Source: an uncultured Bacteroidota bacterium (GTDB lineage: Bacteria; Bacteroidota; Bacteroidia; Bacteroidales; 4484-276). From it: DNA of 64,000 bases. Positions 1 to 8,997 of this stretch are shown here, piece after piece. The stretch covers positions 1 to 64,000 of the forward strand of contig CAJATL010000192.1 in NCBI GenBank assembly GCA_903944895.1, in the 5' to 3' direction. The notes under the pieces were generated by a model. It had not been told where the DNA came from. It was given only the letters and a program-made list of their open reading frames with translations, and made no database searches. Each line of letters starts with the position of its first letter. Within the stretch, counting starts at the first letter, position 1. A program made the translations under genes and the position numbers.

Positions 1-3000
1 GCATCACTGAATACACCTAATCCGCCTGTCCATGCTACAACACTGTAGTTGTCAGCTGTTCCGTCTAACTGAATAGTTGTTTCTTCACATGTACTTGCAT
101 CCGGACCTGCGCTAACATTGGCAAGTTCTGGCTGTACGAAAATAACAACATCATCACTTACAACAAGTGTACAAGGTTCAAGAGCAATTACAGTGACTGT
201 TAGTGTTACATTACCTGTTACACCAACTGCCGGAGTATAAATAGGATCTTCGATCGTAGCATCACTGAATGATCCTGATGGAGCAGTCCATAATAATGAA
301 CTGTAATTAGTAGCTGTAGCATCTAACTGAATGCCTGTTACTTCACAAGTAGATGCATCAGCGCCAGCATTAACTGTTGGAGGAGCAAGAATTGTGAGTG
401 TCATACAATCAAAATAATCCTGAGCACAAGCGGTACCATCAAAAGCATACAGACATAATTGAACTGTGCCTGCCAAAACATCGGCAGCACCAGGAGTATA
501 AATTGCATCAAGAGCAAATTCATCTGGTGAGAAGGCTCCATCACCGGCTGTTGTCCATTCCCATGAATCAGCAAAATCTTCTGAACCATTTAATTGAACT
601 GTTTCACCAGCACAAATAGTTGCATCAGCACCAGCATCAGCAACAGGACGTCTGGTAATATAAATTGTCATAGCATCAACATCAGGATAACAGCATGGGC
701 TTGTTGGGAAAGCAACCATAAATAACTGAACATATCCTAATTCGATATCTCCGGCTCCAGGTGTGTAAATAGGATCTTCGATAATCTGGCTGCTGAAAGT
801 ACCATCACCTTCACCAAGTAAAGCATAATCCCAGAATACACCACTTGAATATGTAGTAGTACCATCTAACTGAACAGTTTCTCCTTCACAAATTGTCTGA
901 TCAGGACCAGCATTTGCTTGTGGGAAATATTGAACAGTGATTGTCATTTGGTCAGTGTCTTCAACCGTACAAGGATTACATGCAATTGCGTGTAATGTAA
1001 GTACAACACTTCCTGCAGCAACATCAGCAGCACTTAAAGTGTAAACTGCACCTGTAGCAAGACTTGGATTTACAAAGGTACCTGTTCCACCGGTCCATAA
1101 ACTTCCACAAGCATTGGTTACTTCACCAGCTAAGGTGTAATATCCATAGGTGAAAGGAGGTTGGCAAAGCATTTCACAGATAGTAGCATCTGAACCAGCA
1201 TCTGCTGATGGTAACAATGTAAAATACAGTGTTAATGATGAAGAAGCTACTTCACAATTTGATAAAGGTTGTACAGTCAGTGTTAAAATAACATTGCCTG
1301 CAAGAATATCACCAGCACTTGGAGTATAGGTTGCTCCTGCTAATGTTGCATCATCAAAAGCACCAGTTCCTGAAGTTGACCAGAGTAAAGTTCCACCGTT
1401 TGCAACGGTAGGATTTGCAGTGTATGTTGCATCTTCACAAATGGTAGCATCGGCACCTGCAAATACTTCAACCGGAGCCTGGAAGCAAAGTTCCATAAAG
1501 TCTTCAGTTGCAAGCGTACAAGGATTCAATGGAGATACTGCAACGCCTAAAGTAACACATCCCTGAGGATAATCAATTGAAGGGCTTGGGCAGTAAACTG
1601 GATATTCGGTTGTTTCATCATCAAAGAAACCACCACCATTGGTAGTAAACCATTGTAATGCTGAGTAATTTCCATAAACTACGTTTGATGCGTTAAAAGT
1701 GAAGCACAATTCGTAGCAAATTGTTGACGAAACAGGAATAATATCAACTGAAGGTAAACCTTGTAAAGTTAATGTCATACAATCCTGGAAGTCAGTAGCG
1801 CAAGGAGCAGTAGGATAAGCATTTAAACAAAGTTCTACCGAACCGTCAAGTCTATCCTGAACACCAGGTGTATAGATTGCGTTTACAGCAAAAGCATCAT
1901 TAAAAGCTCCATCTCCTGAAGTTTGCCACATCTGTCCGTTGTTGTAAGTAACAGATGCACTTGATAAGGTAAATGTTCCATCTTCACAGATAGTACCATC
2001 AACACCAGCATTTGCCAAAGGCAGAGGTTGAATGGTTAATGCCATTTCATCCATTGCTGGGAAATCAGGACTGCAATTCAGGCAAGGTGCACCAATTAAA
2101 GTCAGGTGAATAGTACCTGAAATAACATCCTGTGCACTTGGGGTATAAACCGGGTTAAGGATGGTTTCGTTACTGAAAGTACCTGTTCCATCATAAGTAA
2201 CCCACTGTAAGCCGCAAGTGTTTGCTGCAGTTGCATTAAGTTGTATCGAAGTAAGTTCGCAAATTGTTGCATCTGCACCGGCTGAAACCTCTGGTGCTGG
2301 ATCGAAACAAAGTTGCATTTTATCAAGTTTCCATAATTGACAAGGTTCACATGGATAACCAATCAGAACCAAAGTTACACATCCGGCTGCAAGGTCGCCA
2401 GGGCCGGGAGTATAAATTGGATCAAGTTTTGAACATGGGAAATCGAATGTACCGTCACCTAATGATACCCATACCGTCTGCAGGCAAGGATCAGGACAAA
2501 TGTATTCTGCTTCGCCCTGCATTGTATAGGTTTCGGTTTCGCAAATGGTAGCATCATCTCCTGCATTAACATAAGGAGCATGCATAACGGTTACATCAAC
2601 TGATGCAGTAACCTCATCAATACAAGGAGCAAGAGGAGCAACAGTTAAGGTAAGGGTTACAACAGTACCACCATCCAATACATTAGCAACGTAAGTAGCG
2701 TTTAAAGTATTGGCATTATTAAGATAGCCGAATCCATTGTGGGTCCATTGATATGGACCTACTGAATTATCAACAGTAGCATTTGTTGTGAACTGTTCAT
2801 TTGAACAAATTGTTCCATCATCACCAGGTTCAATTACAGGAAGCATCTGGAAGCAAAGAAGCATCATATCTTCAGCTGTAACAGTACAAGGATCAAGTGG
2901 TGAAGCTGCAATCCATAATTCAACACAATTTTGAGGATAATCAACAGTTGGACTTGGGCAATACTCAGGATTCATTAAAGTTTCATCATTAAAAAATCCA

Positions 3001-3960
3001 CCGCCATTGGTAGTATACCATTGAATAGCTTCATAATTAGTAGCTAAAGCGTCAGCTAAAGTATAGCATTCAAATTCGCAAATGGTTGCGTCAGGGCCAG
3101 CATAAGCAGTTGCAGCCAAGGTAACAGATAATTGATTTGTAGAAATTGCATCGTCACAAGCAACACCATGAACAGTTAATGTAAAATCAATAACTCCACC
3201 AGCAGCAAGGTCATTTGCACCAAAAGTGTAGGTAGGATTAGCAATAGTTGCATCGTCAAACGCACCATCACCAGTTGAAGTCCAAGCGATTACACCACCA
3301 TAATTAACATCAACAGTTACAACTGCATCAGCAAATGTATGACTTACAGCAACGTCTGCACAGTAACTCATAGGGTTACCTGCAAAAGCAGTTGGAGGAG
3401 CAACAAAACAAAGATCAATAAAATCTTCTGCAGATATAGTACATGGGTCAATTGAGGAAGCAGTAACACCTATTATAATACATTGCTGAGGCCAGTCAAC
3501 GGTAGGACTTGGGAAATAGGTAGGATGAAGAATAGTTTCATTATCAAAAAAACCACCTCCATTAACAGTAAACCATTGTAATGCATCATATTCAGCTGCA
3601 TCTACAAATTCGAAATAATATGAATCACCATAGCATACATAATCCAATAAAGGAATTATGTTAATACTAGGATCTTCCTGAATTGTAATATCCATAGCAT
3701 CAGTAACATTACCACATGCAGCAGTAATTGATGTTAAGGTTAGAGTAGCTGTACCAGCCAATAAATCAGCTGCACCAGGTGTGTAAACTGGATTCAGAAT
3801 GGTGGCATCACTAAAAACACCATCACCTAAAGTAGACCATTGCAAAAATAAATAATTTGCAGCAGTAGCATCAGCTAATGAATAGCCAGCTGCACCTGAA
3901 GCACAAAGAGCACCGTCAGCACCAGCAAAAACTGCCGGAGGGCCAACAACAGTAACAGTT
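1..3960 (-). repeat. About 15 tandem ~275-bp coding modules
   Basis: The motif AGADATICE or a variant recurs near 83, 331, 607, 888, 1171, 1431, 1705, 1982, 2252, 2539, 2800, 3074, 3350, 3620 and 3900, a spacing of 248-287 bp. Most modules are type A, with YTPG and L-x-L strand signatures. Three (starting near 3620, 3074 and 1705) are a distinct type B with NGGGFF, CPSPSxDYPQ and EDFMxLCF motifs. Most modules hold paired cysteines. The repeats have diverged at DNA level, so this is an old array and not a recent expansion. Confidence 0.85.
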
Positions 3961-4616
3961 GCAGTAGTACTCTTAGGTGTTGCATCAGTAGCAACTAAAG
4001 TAAAAGTAGTGGTAGCCGAAACAGGACCATAAACTAAAACCTGTCCTGTACCAATCGAAGTAGCTCCAATAAACCACTCCCAGGTAACAACATTGCCTTC
4101 AAGTTCTGCACCAGTTAAGGTAACATCACCGGCAGCACAAAGTGTGGTTGGAGCAGCACTTGCAGAAACGGCAAATGTTGGTCCTGCAAGACTTGTTACG
4201 TCAGAAAACCCAAACGTAGCAAAGAATTCTTCTCCCGGGTTAGCATAAGTTGCACCACTCCAGAAGTTATCGGCGCCATCATAAATGCGCCAGACAAACT
4301 CTTCACCATCAGCAAAGCCATCCTTTGCTGGTGTAGTTGGATCATCTCCAAATGCAGAAAGAGCAAGGTTAAAACCGGCAGTATATTCTACTGAACCACC
4401 GCAAACCATAACTCCACCATTGTTGAAGAAAACACCAATAAAGTCACCATCTTCAATTGGTAACGCATTAACAGTAGGGATAACAGTACTGGGCACACTG
4501 AGTACGTGTGTGAACAGCGTTTCTGTTTTTTCCCACCCTGGCGGGTCAGCGGTAACCAGAAATGGTACCAGCAAAAGCGCCATTAAGAACTTAAACTTGT
4601 AAACTTTTAAAAACAT
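1..4616 (-). CDS. Giant secreted repeat protein, C-terminus beyond window
   Basis: The minus-strand frame is open from the ATG at 4616 to the window edge, about 1,538 codons; I checked the frame at 83, 368, 635, 1199, 2009, 2279, 3926, 4259 and 4559. The N-terminus is a signal peptide (about 22 residues ending VTA). A domain of about 120 residues follows, with the motifs PIEDGDFIGVFF, VCGG and DGFADGEEFVW, of a kind often seen at the start of Bacteroidota surface proteins. After an Ig-like stretch come about 15 modules of roughly 92 residues carrying AGADATICE and GDGxFxDxxxxxPxYTPG motifs. A strong SD (AGGAGG, 4622-4627) sits 5 nt before the ATG. It is likely exported through T9SS or a gliding-type pathway and acts at the cell surface as an adhesin or matrix protein, but the sorting domain lies outside the window, so this is inference. 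Confidence 0.85.
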   Translation of the reverse strand, partial: MFLKVYKFKFLMALLLVPFLVTADPPGWEKTETLFTHVLSVPSTVIPTVNALPIEDGDFIGVFFNNGGVMVCGGSVEYTAGFNLALSAFGDDPTTPAKDGFADGEEFVWRIYDGADNFWSGATYANPGEEFFATFGFSDVTSLAGPTFAVSASAAPTTLCAAGDVTLTGAELEGNVVTWEWFIGATSIGTGQVLVYGPVSATTTFTLVATDATPKSTTATVTVVGPPAVFAGADGALCASGAAGYSLADATAANYLFLQWSTLGDGVFSDATILNPVYTPGAADLLAGTATLTLTSITAACGNVTDAMDITIQEDPSINIIPLLDYVCYGDSYYFEFVDAAEYDALQWFTVNGGGFFDNETILHPTYFPSPTVDWPQQCIIIGVTASSIDPCTISAEDFIDLCFVAPPTAFAGNPMSYCADVAVSHTFADAVVTVDVNYGGVIAWTSTGDGAFDDATIANPTYTFGANDLAAGGVIDFTLTVHGVACDDAISTNQLSVTLAATAYAGPDATICEFECYTLADALATNYEAIQWYTTNGGGFFNDETLMNPEYCPSPTVDYPQNCVELWIAASPLDPCTVTAEDMMLLCFQMLPVIEPGDDGTICSNEQFTTNATVDNSVGPYQWTHNGFGYLNNANTLNATYVANVLDGGTVVTLTLTVAPLAPCIDEVTASVDVTVMHAPYVNAGDDATICETETYTMQGEAEYICPDPCLQTVWVSLGDGTFDFPCSKLDPIYTPGPGDLAAGCVTLVLIGYPCEPCQLWKLDKMQLCFDPAPEVSAGADATICELTSIQLNATAANTCGLQWVTYDGTGTFSNETILNPVYTPSAQDVISGTIHLTLIGAPCLNCSPDFPAMDEMALTIQPLPLANAGVDGTICEDGTFTLSSASVTYNNGQMWQTSGDGAFNDAFAVNAIYTPGVQDRLDGSVELCLNAYPTAPCATDFQDCMTLTLQGLPSVDIIPVSSTICYELCFTFNASNVVYGNYSALQWFTTNGGGFFDDETTEYPVYCPSPSIDYPQGCVTLGVAVSPLNPCTLATEDFMELCFQAPVEVFAGADATICEDATYTANPTVANGGTLLWSTSGTGAFDDATLAGATYTPSAGDILAGNVILTLTVQPLSNCEVASSSLTLYFTLLPSADAGSDATICEMLCQPPFTYGYYTLAGEVTNACGSLWTGGTGTFVNPSLATGAVYTLSAADVAAGSVVLTLHAIACNPCTVEDTDQMTITVQYFPQANAGPDQTICEGETVQLDGTTTYSSGVFWDYALLGEGDGTFSSQIIEDPIYTPGAGDIELGYVQLFMVAFPTSPCCYPDVDAMTIYITRRPVADAGADATICAGETVQLNGSEDFADSWEWTTAGDGAFSPDEFALDAIYTPGAADVLAGTVQLCLYAFDGTACAQDYFDCMTLTILAPPTVNAGADASTCEVTGIQLDATATNYSSLLWTAPSGSFSDATIEDPIYTPAVGVTGNVTLTVTVIALEPCTLVVSDDVVIFVQPELANVSAGPDASTCEETTIQLDGTADNYSVVAWTGGLGVFSD

Positions 4617-4705
4617 GTAATCCTCCTTTTTTAAGGTTTGAATGAAAAAAAATGAATAATAGAAAATAATAATATTCCTTATTAAACTACGCAAAAATTG
4701 CGAAA

Positions 4706-4736
4706 CAAATATACAATAAATATCAAATAACCTAAA
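4706..4736 (-). promoter_or_regulatory. Candidate promoter of the giant repeat gene
   Basis: On the minus strand TATATTTG (4706-4713) matches the Bacteroidota -7 box TAnnTTTG. Nineteen bases upstream is TTTA (4733-4736), three of four matches to the -33 box TTTG. This predicts a leader of about 85 nt ending in the strong SD. Confidence 0.5.
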
Positions 4737-5378
4737 CCTCGCTAAAAAAATTTAAGTTTTTTTCAAATTCTACCTAATTCTTTGCCTAAATTGGTGTTAT
4801 TCAATAGCTTTTAGATTTAAAATAGTACAATCGAGCAAACAAAATTAATCTAAACGCATTAATTTCGTTCATAAAATCAATTAAACGTTCATTTTTTAGC
4901 ACTAAACAATCCTTTCATGACTCTTTTGAAATCAAAATGCATTCTGCATTTTGCTATCCTGTCCAGGTTGAATTCCCGCTTTATTGTAATGTCAATAACA
5001 AACAACGGTATCAAAAAAATATTTTACCCGTAGTAAACTTTATAATCAATTCCCCGAAAAACTGACTCAAAACAGGATCCCGTCCATTTTACTTTTCACC
5101 AAAAAAAAATAATACGTGTTTTAAGGCCATTATAGCGATGAATCAAACCATGGAAAGGTGTTGTGAACTAAAAAACAGATCTGCCGTCAGAAAGCAGCTA
5201 ATTGACCGAAAAAAAATCAATCTTGAAATACCTCTTAACATATTTTATGATTTAGTGATTTGTTGTTTGGCGTCACGCTTGAAGGAGAGAGGCTCAAAGC
5301 TCTGAGGAATCCTGAATTCCTTCTGTTTTGTTACCTGCTGATTTTTGATAATAAATCAGTCGGACTAGTGGCGAATCC

Positions 5379-5408
5379 AAAAAAAAAGCAGACTTTAAAA
5401 AGCCTGCT
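5379..5408 (-). terminator. Intrinsic terminator after rplT
   Basis: On the minus strand AGCAGGC pairs with GTCTGCT across an 8-nt loop (one G-U pair), followed by nine T residues. It ends the thrS-infC-rpmI-rplT transcript about 30 bp past the rplT stop. Confidence 0.85.
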
Positions 5409-5436
5409 CCTTTTTGAGTTCCTTAATAGGTTTTGT

Positions 5437-5784
5437 CTAATCTTTTACAGCGTAAACAATTGCCTTAAAAGCACCTGGATTATTCATTGCAAGATCAGCT
5501 AAAACTTTACGGTTAAGCTGAATATTATTCTTGTGCAATTTACCAATGAAAACCGAATATGATAAACCAAACTCGCGTACTCCTGCATTGATACGCTGAA
5601 TCCATAAACCTCTGAAATTTCTTTTTTTCGTCCTCCGGTCGCGATAAGCATACAACTGGCCTTTTTCATAGGCATTTTTAGCGACTGTCCAAACATTTTT
5701 TCTTCGCCCGAACTGACCTTTTACTAGTTTAAGGATTTTTTTGCGTCGGGCTCTTGATGCTACTGCATTTACTGATCTTGGCAT
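5437..5784 (-). CDS. rplT: 50S ribosomal protein L20
   Basis: The 115-residue product starts [16 protein letters not shown] and has the usual L20 layout: a long basic N-terminal helix (residues 1-60, with [14 protein letters not shown]) and a globular C-terminal half ([17 protein letters not shown]). It binds 23S rRNA early in large-subunit assembly. It is the last gene of thrS-infC-rpmI-rplT. In enterobacteria L20 represses rpmI-rplT; no matching pseudoknot was recognised here. There is no SD before the ATG, the norm for this organism. Length is normal for the family. Confidence 0.97.
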   Translation of the reverse strand: MPRSVNAVASRARRKKILKLVKGQFGRRKNVWTVAKNAYEKGQLYAYRDRRTKKRNFRGLWIQRINAGVREFGLSYSVFIGKLHKNNIQLNRKVLADLAMNNPGAFKAIVYAVKD

Positions 5785-5861
5785 TTTTTTAATTTTTTTT
5801 ACGTTAGCGCTCCGCTTTTCGGAATCTTTTTATGCTAATCGCAAGTTAAACAATAAGTTAA

Positions 5862-6056
5862 TTACATGAGAAGCATTTCTTTTACACTTTTCAAATCTGC
5901 TGGGTCAACAATTGCTTTGTAACCAAGGTTACGTTTGCGCTTTTTTGACTTCTTGGTGAGAATGTGACTCTTGTAAGCGTGCTTCCGCTTGATTTTTCCA
6001 GTGCCGGTCAAGGTAAACCTCTTTTTTGCGCTGGATTTCGTCTTCATCTTAGGCAT
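5862..6056 (-). CDS. rpmI: 50S ribosomal protein L35
   Basis: This 64-residue very basic protein begins [14 protein letters not shown] and contains the [17 protein letters not shown] segment characteristic of L35. It is a component of the large ribosomal subunit. The gene lies between infC (49 bp upstream) and rplT (77 bp downstream), the standard order. No SD is visible; the start is the only ATG that gives the conserved N-terminus. Confidence 0.97.
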   Translation of the reverse strand: MPKMKTKSSAKKRFTLTGTGKIKRKHAYKSHILTKKSKKRKRNLGYKAIVDPADLKSVKEMLLM

Positions 6057-6105
6057 TACTAAAAATATTAAATTGATAATTGAATTTATTTAAATACAAT
6101 TCTTG

Positions 6106-6669
6106 TTATTTCTTTGGTGTAATAATCATGATCATACGCTTTCCTTCGAGAAGCGGCATTTTTTCGACCTTACCAAAGTCTTCAAGATCCTGGGCAAATT
6201 TCAGAAGGATAATTTCTCCCTGATCCTTGTAAATGATTGACCTTCCTTTAAAAAATACGTCAACTTTAACCTTTGCACCTTCCTGAAGGAACTTCTTGGC
6301 ATGATTGAGCTTAAAATTAAAATCATGGTCATCGGTGTTTGGTCCTAAACGGATTTCCTTAACAACCACTTTGGCAGTTTTAGCCTTAATTTCTTTTTGT
6401 TTCTTTTTAATCTCATAAAGAAACTTTTTGTAATCCACAACTTTACAAACCGGGGGACTTGCAGTAGGTGAAATTTCAACAAGGTCTAATCCCTGTCGTT
6501 CTGCAATTTCAATGGCCTCTTTAATGTTATAAATTCCCTGTTCAACATTATCGCCAACTACCCGGACTACCGGGGCATTAATCAACCGGTTAATTTTATG
6601 CGGGTTTTCAATCTGCCTGCGCATTGGTTTCCGACCCGCAAAACTTCTTTTAAATGGTGTTGCTATAAT
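6106..6669 (-). CDS. infC: Translation initiation factor IF-3, probable ATT/ATA start
   Basis: IF-3 binds the 30S subunit, proofreads start codons and keeps subunits apart. The N-domain ([31 protein letters not shown]), basic linker ([16 protein letters not shown]) and C-domain ([25 protein letters not shown]) are all present. The first ATG, at 6624, gives 172 residues. The frame continues upstream to ATA (6666) and ATT (6669), adding [13 protein letters not shown], and basic extensions of this kind occur in related IF-3 proteins. AGGAGG (6675-6680) lies 5 nt before ATT and 8 nt before ATA but 50 nt before the ATG, and an in-frame TAG at 6679-6681 limits further extension. I therefore extend the gene to 6669; the conservative start is 6624. 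In E. coli, infC uses AUU for autoregulation through IF-3. The thrS stop is 32 bp upstream. Confidence 0.9.
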   Translation of the reverse strand: MIATPFKRSFAGRKPMRRQIENPHKINRLINAPVVRVVGDNVEQGIYNIKEAIEIAERQGLDLVEISPTASPPVCKVVDYKKFLYEIKKKQKEIKAKTAKVVVKEIRLGPNTDDHDFNFKLNHAKKFLQEGAKVKVDVFFKGRSIIYKDQGEIILLKFAQDLEDFGKVEKMPLLEGKRMIMIITPKK

Positions 6670-6674
6670 TAAAT

Positions 6675-6680
6675 CCTCCT
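6675..6680 (-). promoter_or_regulatory. Strong SD of infC
   Basis: AGGAGG on the minus strand ends 5 nt before the in-frame ATT codon. It is one of few good SD sequences in the window and is the main evidence for the non-ATG start. Confidence 0.75.
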
Positions 6681-6701
6681 AATTTCGTGAATACAAAATA
6701 T

Positions 6702-8639
6702 TTATTTTTCAGTCAACGATTTGACTTCGTCATTTATCATCCTGGCAAATTCCTCAACAGAAATTACTCCTAAATCACCGTCACCCTGCTTACGTAATGA
6801 AACTGTTCCGTCATTTTCTTCTTTCTCACCAACGATCAGCATGTAAGGGATTCGCTGCATTTCTGCATCCCGGATTTTCTTTCCGGTTTTCTCGTTACGG
6901 CTATCAATTTGGGCGCGGACTTCAGAATTTTGCAGCAAAGATAAAACTTTTTCGGCATAACCCTGATATTTTTCACTGATTGGCAATATGATAGCTTGTT
7001 CAGGAGCCAGCCACAAGGGAAATTTACCAGCACAATGCTCTATTAAGACGGCTACAAACCGTTCCATGGAGCCAAAAGGAGCACGGTGAATCATCACCGG
7101 CCGGTGCTTTTCGTTGTCACTTCCAACATATTCCAGCTCAAAACGATCGGGCAAATTATAATCAACCTGGATGGTTCCAAGTTGCCATTTTCGTCCCAAA
7201 GCATCTTTTACCATGAAATCCATCTTAGGTCCATAAAAAGCTGCTTCACCTTCAACAATAACAGTTTCTAGTCCTGATTCTTCAGCAACCTCGAGGATAG
7301 CTCTTTCAGCTTTTTCCCAGTTTTCATCAGAGCCGATGTACTTTTCGCGGTTATTGGGATCACGCAATGAAATCTGAGTGATGAAATTATTAAAATCAAG
7401 CGCATTAAATATCTTCATCACAATTTTCATCACACCTTTAAATTCATCCTTTACCTGATCTGGCGTGCAAAAAATATGTGCGTCATCCTGTGTGAAGCCA
7501 CGAACTCGTGTCAGACCATGCAATTCGCCGCTTTGCTCGTAGCGATAAACGGTTCCAAATTCGGCATAACGGATTGGCAATTCTTTGTAAGAATGTGGTT
7601 TATTTTTGTAAATCTCACAGTGATGAGGGCAATTCATCGGTTTCAGGAAAAACTCCTCTCCTTCCATCGGTGTTTTTATTGGACGGAAAGATTCTTCGCC
7701 ATATTTTTGGAAATGTCCTGATGTTTTGTACAATTCAACATTTCCGATATGTGGGGTAATTACCGGCTGGTAGCCAGCTTCTTTCTGAACTTTCTTTAAA
7801 AAACGTTCCAGGCGCTCGCGCAATTCGGCACCTTTTGGCAGCCAAAGCGGCAACCCGGCACCAACTTTTTGTGAAAACGTAAATATTTCCAGATCTTTAC
7901 CAATCCTGCGATGATCGCGACGTTTGGCTTCTTCCAGAAAGACAAGATATTCTTCGAGTTCCTTATTTTTAGGAAAAGTAATTCCATAAATCCGGGTGAG
8001 TTGCTTACGCTTTTCGTTTCCCCTCCAGTATGCGCCAGCAATACTCAATAGTTTTATGGCTTTAATATGGCTGGTATCCGGCAAATGCGGCCCACGACAT
8101 AAATCAGTAAAACTACCTGACTCATAAAATGAGATGGTGCCATCTTCCAATTCGCTGATCAGTTCGAGTTTGTATTCGTCACCTTTTTTTGTAAAATAGG
8201 CCAAGGCCTCTTCTTTGGATACTTCCCTGCGTTTGTATTCCTGCTTTTGTTTGGCCAGTTCCTTCATTTTATCCTCGATTTTCACGAGGTCGGCATCGGT
8301 AATTACCCGATCGCCAGGGTCAACATCATAATAAAAGCCGCTTTCGATATTTGGCCCAATCCCAAATTTGACGCCAGGAAAAAGTGCTTCAATGGCTTCA
8401 GCCATTAAATGTGCTGATGAATGCCACATGGCAGCTTTACCTTCGACGTCATTCCAGGTAAGTAACTGAATTTTTGAGTCGGATACAATAGGCCTGGTAG
8501 CATCACAAACCTCTCCATTTACCTTAACAGCCAGAACATTCCGGGCAAGACCTTCACTAATGCTTAAAGCTATCCCGATACCGGTAATTCCGCTATCAAA
8601 TTGCTTTACACTGTTATCGGGCAATGTTATGTTTATCAT
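6702..8639 (-). CDS. thrS: Threonyl-tRNA synthetase
   Basis: This 645-residue class II synthetase charges tRNA-Thr. Domains in order are TGS (1-61), editing domain with H73-x3-H77 and the CRGPH motif (C181, H185), catalytic core (about 245-535) with MNCPHH (335-340; C337 a zinc ligand) and the motif 2 region around [18 protein letters not shown], and anticodon-binding domain (about 540-640). All expected residues are present and length is normal. It heads thrS-infC-rpmI-rplT. Two tRNA-Thr genes lie elsewhere in the window (35610 and 35949). A -7 like TACTTTTG lies 35 bp upstream of the ATG. No SD is visible. Confidence 0.98.
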   Translation of the reverse strand: MINITLPDNSVKQFDSGITGIGIALSISEGLARNVLAVKVNGEVCDATRPIVSDSKIQLLTWNDVEGKAAMWHSSAHLMAEAIEALFPGVKFGIGPNIESGFYYDVDPGDRVITDADLVKIEDKMKELAKQKQEYKRREVSKEEALAYFTKKGDEYKLELISELEDGTISFYESGSFTDLCRGPHLPDTSHIKAIKLLSIAGAYWRGNEKRKQLTRIYGITFPKNKELEEYLVFLEEAKRRDHRRIGKDLEIFTFSQKVGAGLPLWLPKGAELRERLERFLKKVQKEAGYQPVITPHIGNVELYKTSGHFQKYGEESFRPIKTPMEGEEFFLKPMNCPHHCEIYKNKPHSYKELPIRYAEFGTVYRYEQSGELHGLTRVRGFTQDDAHIFCTPDQVKDEFKGVMKIVMKIFNALDFNNFITQISLRDPNNREKYIGSDENWEKAERAILEVAEESGLETVIVEGEAAFYGPKMDFMVKDALGRKWQLGTIQVDYNLPDRFELEYVGSDNEKHRPVMIHRAPFGSMERFVAVLIEHCAGKFPLWLAPEQAIILPISEKYQGYAEKVLSLLQNSEVRAQIDSRNEKTGKKIRDAEMQRIPYMLIVGEKEENDGTVSLRKQGDGDLGVISVEEFARMINDEVKSLTEK

Positions 8640-8673
8640 AATACGATAATTATCTAAGTTTTATAATGGGTCG

Positions 8674-8681
8674 CAAAAGTA
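8674..8681 (-). promoter_or_regulatory. Possible -7 box of the thrS operon
   Basis: TACTTTTG on the minus strand fits TAnnTTTG and lies 34 bp before the thrS ATG. The -33 box at the right spacing is poor, so this rests on the -7 element alone. Confidence 0.45.
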
Positions 8682-8734
8682 ATAAATCTGATGACAACCA
8701 GAACCTAGGAGTAAGAAATTATGTTAAAAAAAAG

Positions 8735-8973
8735 GGGTAAGGCGTAAGGGGTAAGTCATAAGTCGGCAGTTGCCAGTTGGCAGTTGCCAGTTGCCAGTCG
8801 GCAGTCGGCAGTATTACAGCAGGCAGTTTGACGTTGGAAGTTGCCAGTTGCCAGTTGCCAGTTGCCAGTTGGAAGTTGGAAGTTGGAAGTTGCCAGTCGG
8901 CAGTAGGGAGCAGGAAGCAGGCAGTTGCCAGTCGGCAGTTGGAAGTTGCCAGTTGGAAGTTGGAAGTTGGAGG
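8735..8973. repeat. Degenerate 7-bp tandem array, about 34 units
   Basis: The plus strand is read as heptads ending in AG: GGGTAAG, GCGTAAG, TCATAAG, then TCGGCAG, TTGCCAG, TTGGCAG and TTGGAAG in mixed order. The phase is kept for most of the array, with interruptions around 8812-8840. It fills most of the gap between thrS and the PorE-like gene (8640-8997) and resembles the heptanucleotide arrays known between genes in cyanobacteria and other bacteria. Open frames through it are repeat artefacts. Confidence 0.9.
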
Positions 8974-8997
8974 TATGACCTGGGGTTTATCGGAATA

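Larger units (their letters stand above)
4617..5436. other. Intergenic region, 820 bp
   Basis: This AT-rich gap lies between the giant repeat gene and rplT, both on the minus strand. It holds the candidate promoter and SD of the repeat gene at the low end, the rplT terminator at the high end, and a small 8-bp palindrome (AAAATGCA-TTC-TGCATTTT, 4934-4952). I see no credible gene; a plus-strand frame at 5260-5502 runs through the rplT terminator and into rplT and is not supported. Confidence 0.6.

Noticed and set aside
4285-4602. Plus-strand frame of 105 codons opposite the giant gene
   Set aside because: It is a shadow of the giant repeat gene, whose frame is continuous and has strong protein motifs.
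1-4616. Frameshift near the start of the giant gene
   Set aside because: I re-checked the frame at nine points from 83 to 4559 and all agree with the ATG at 4616, so the gene is intact as far as the window shows.
5260-5502. Plus-strand open frame of 80 codons
   Set aside because: It crosses the rplT terminator and runs into the 3' end of rplT, with low-complexity Leu/Phe/Lys content; no gene signature.
8735-8973. Heptad array as a CRISPR
   Set aside because: Units are 7 bp with no spacers and no cas genes are present.
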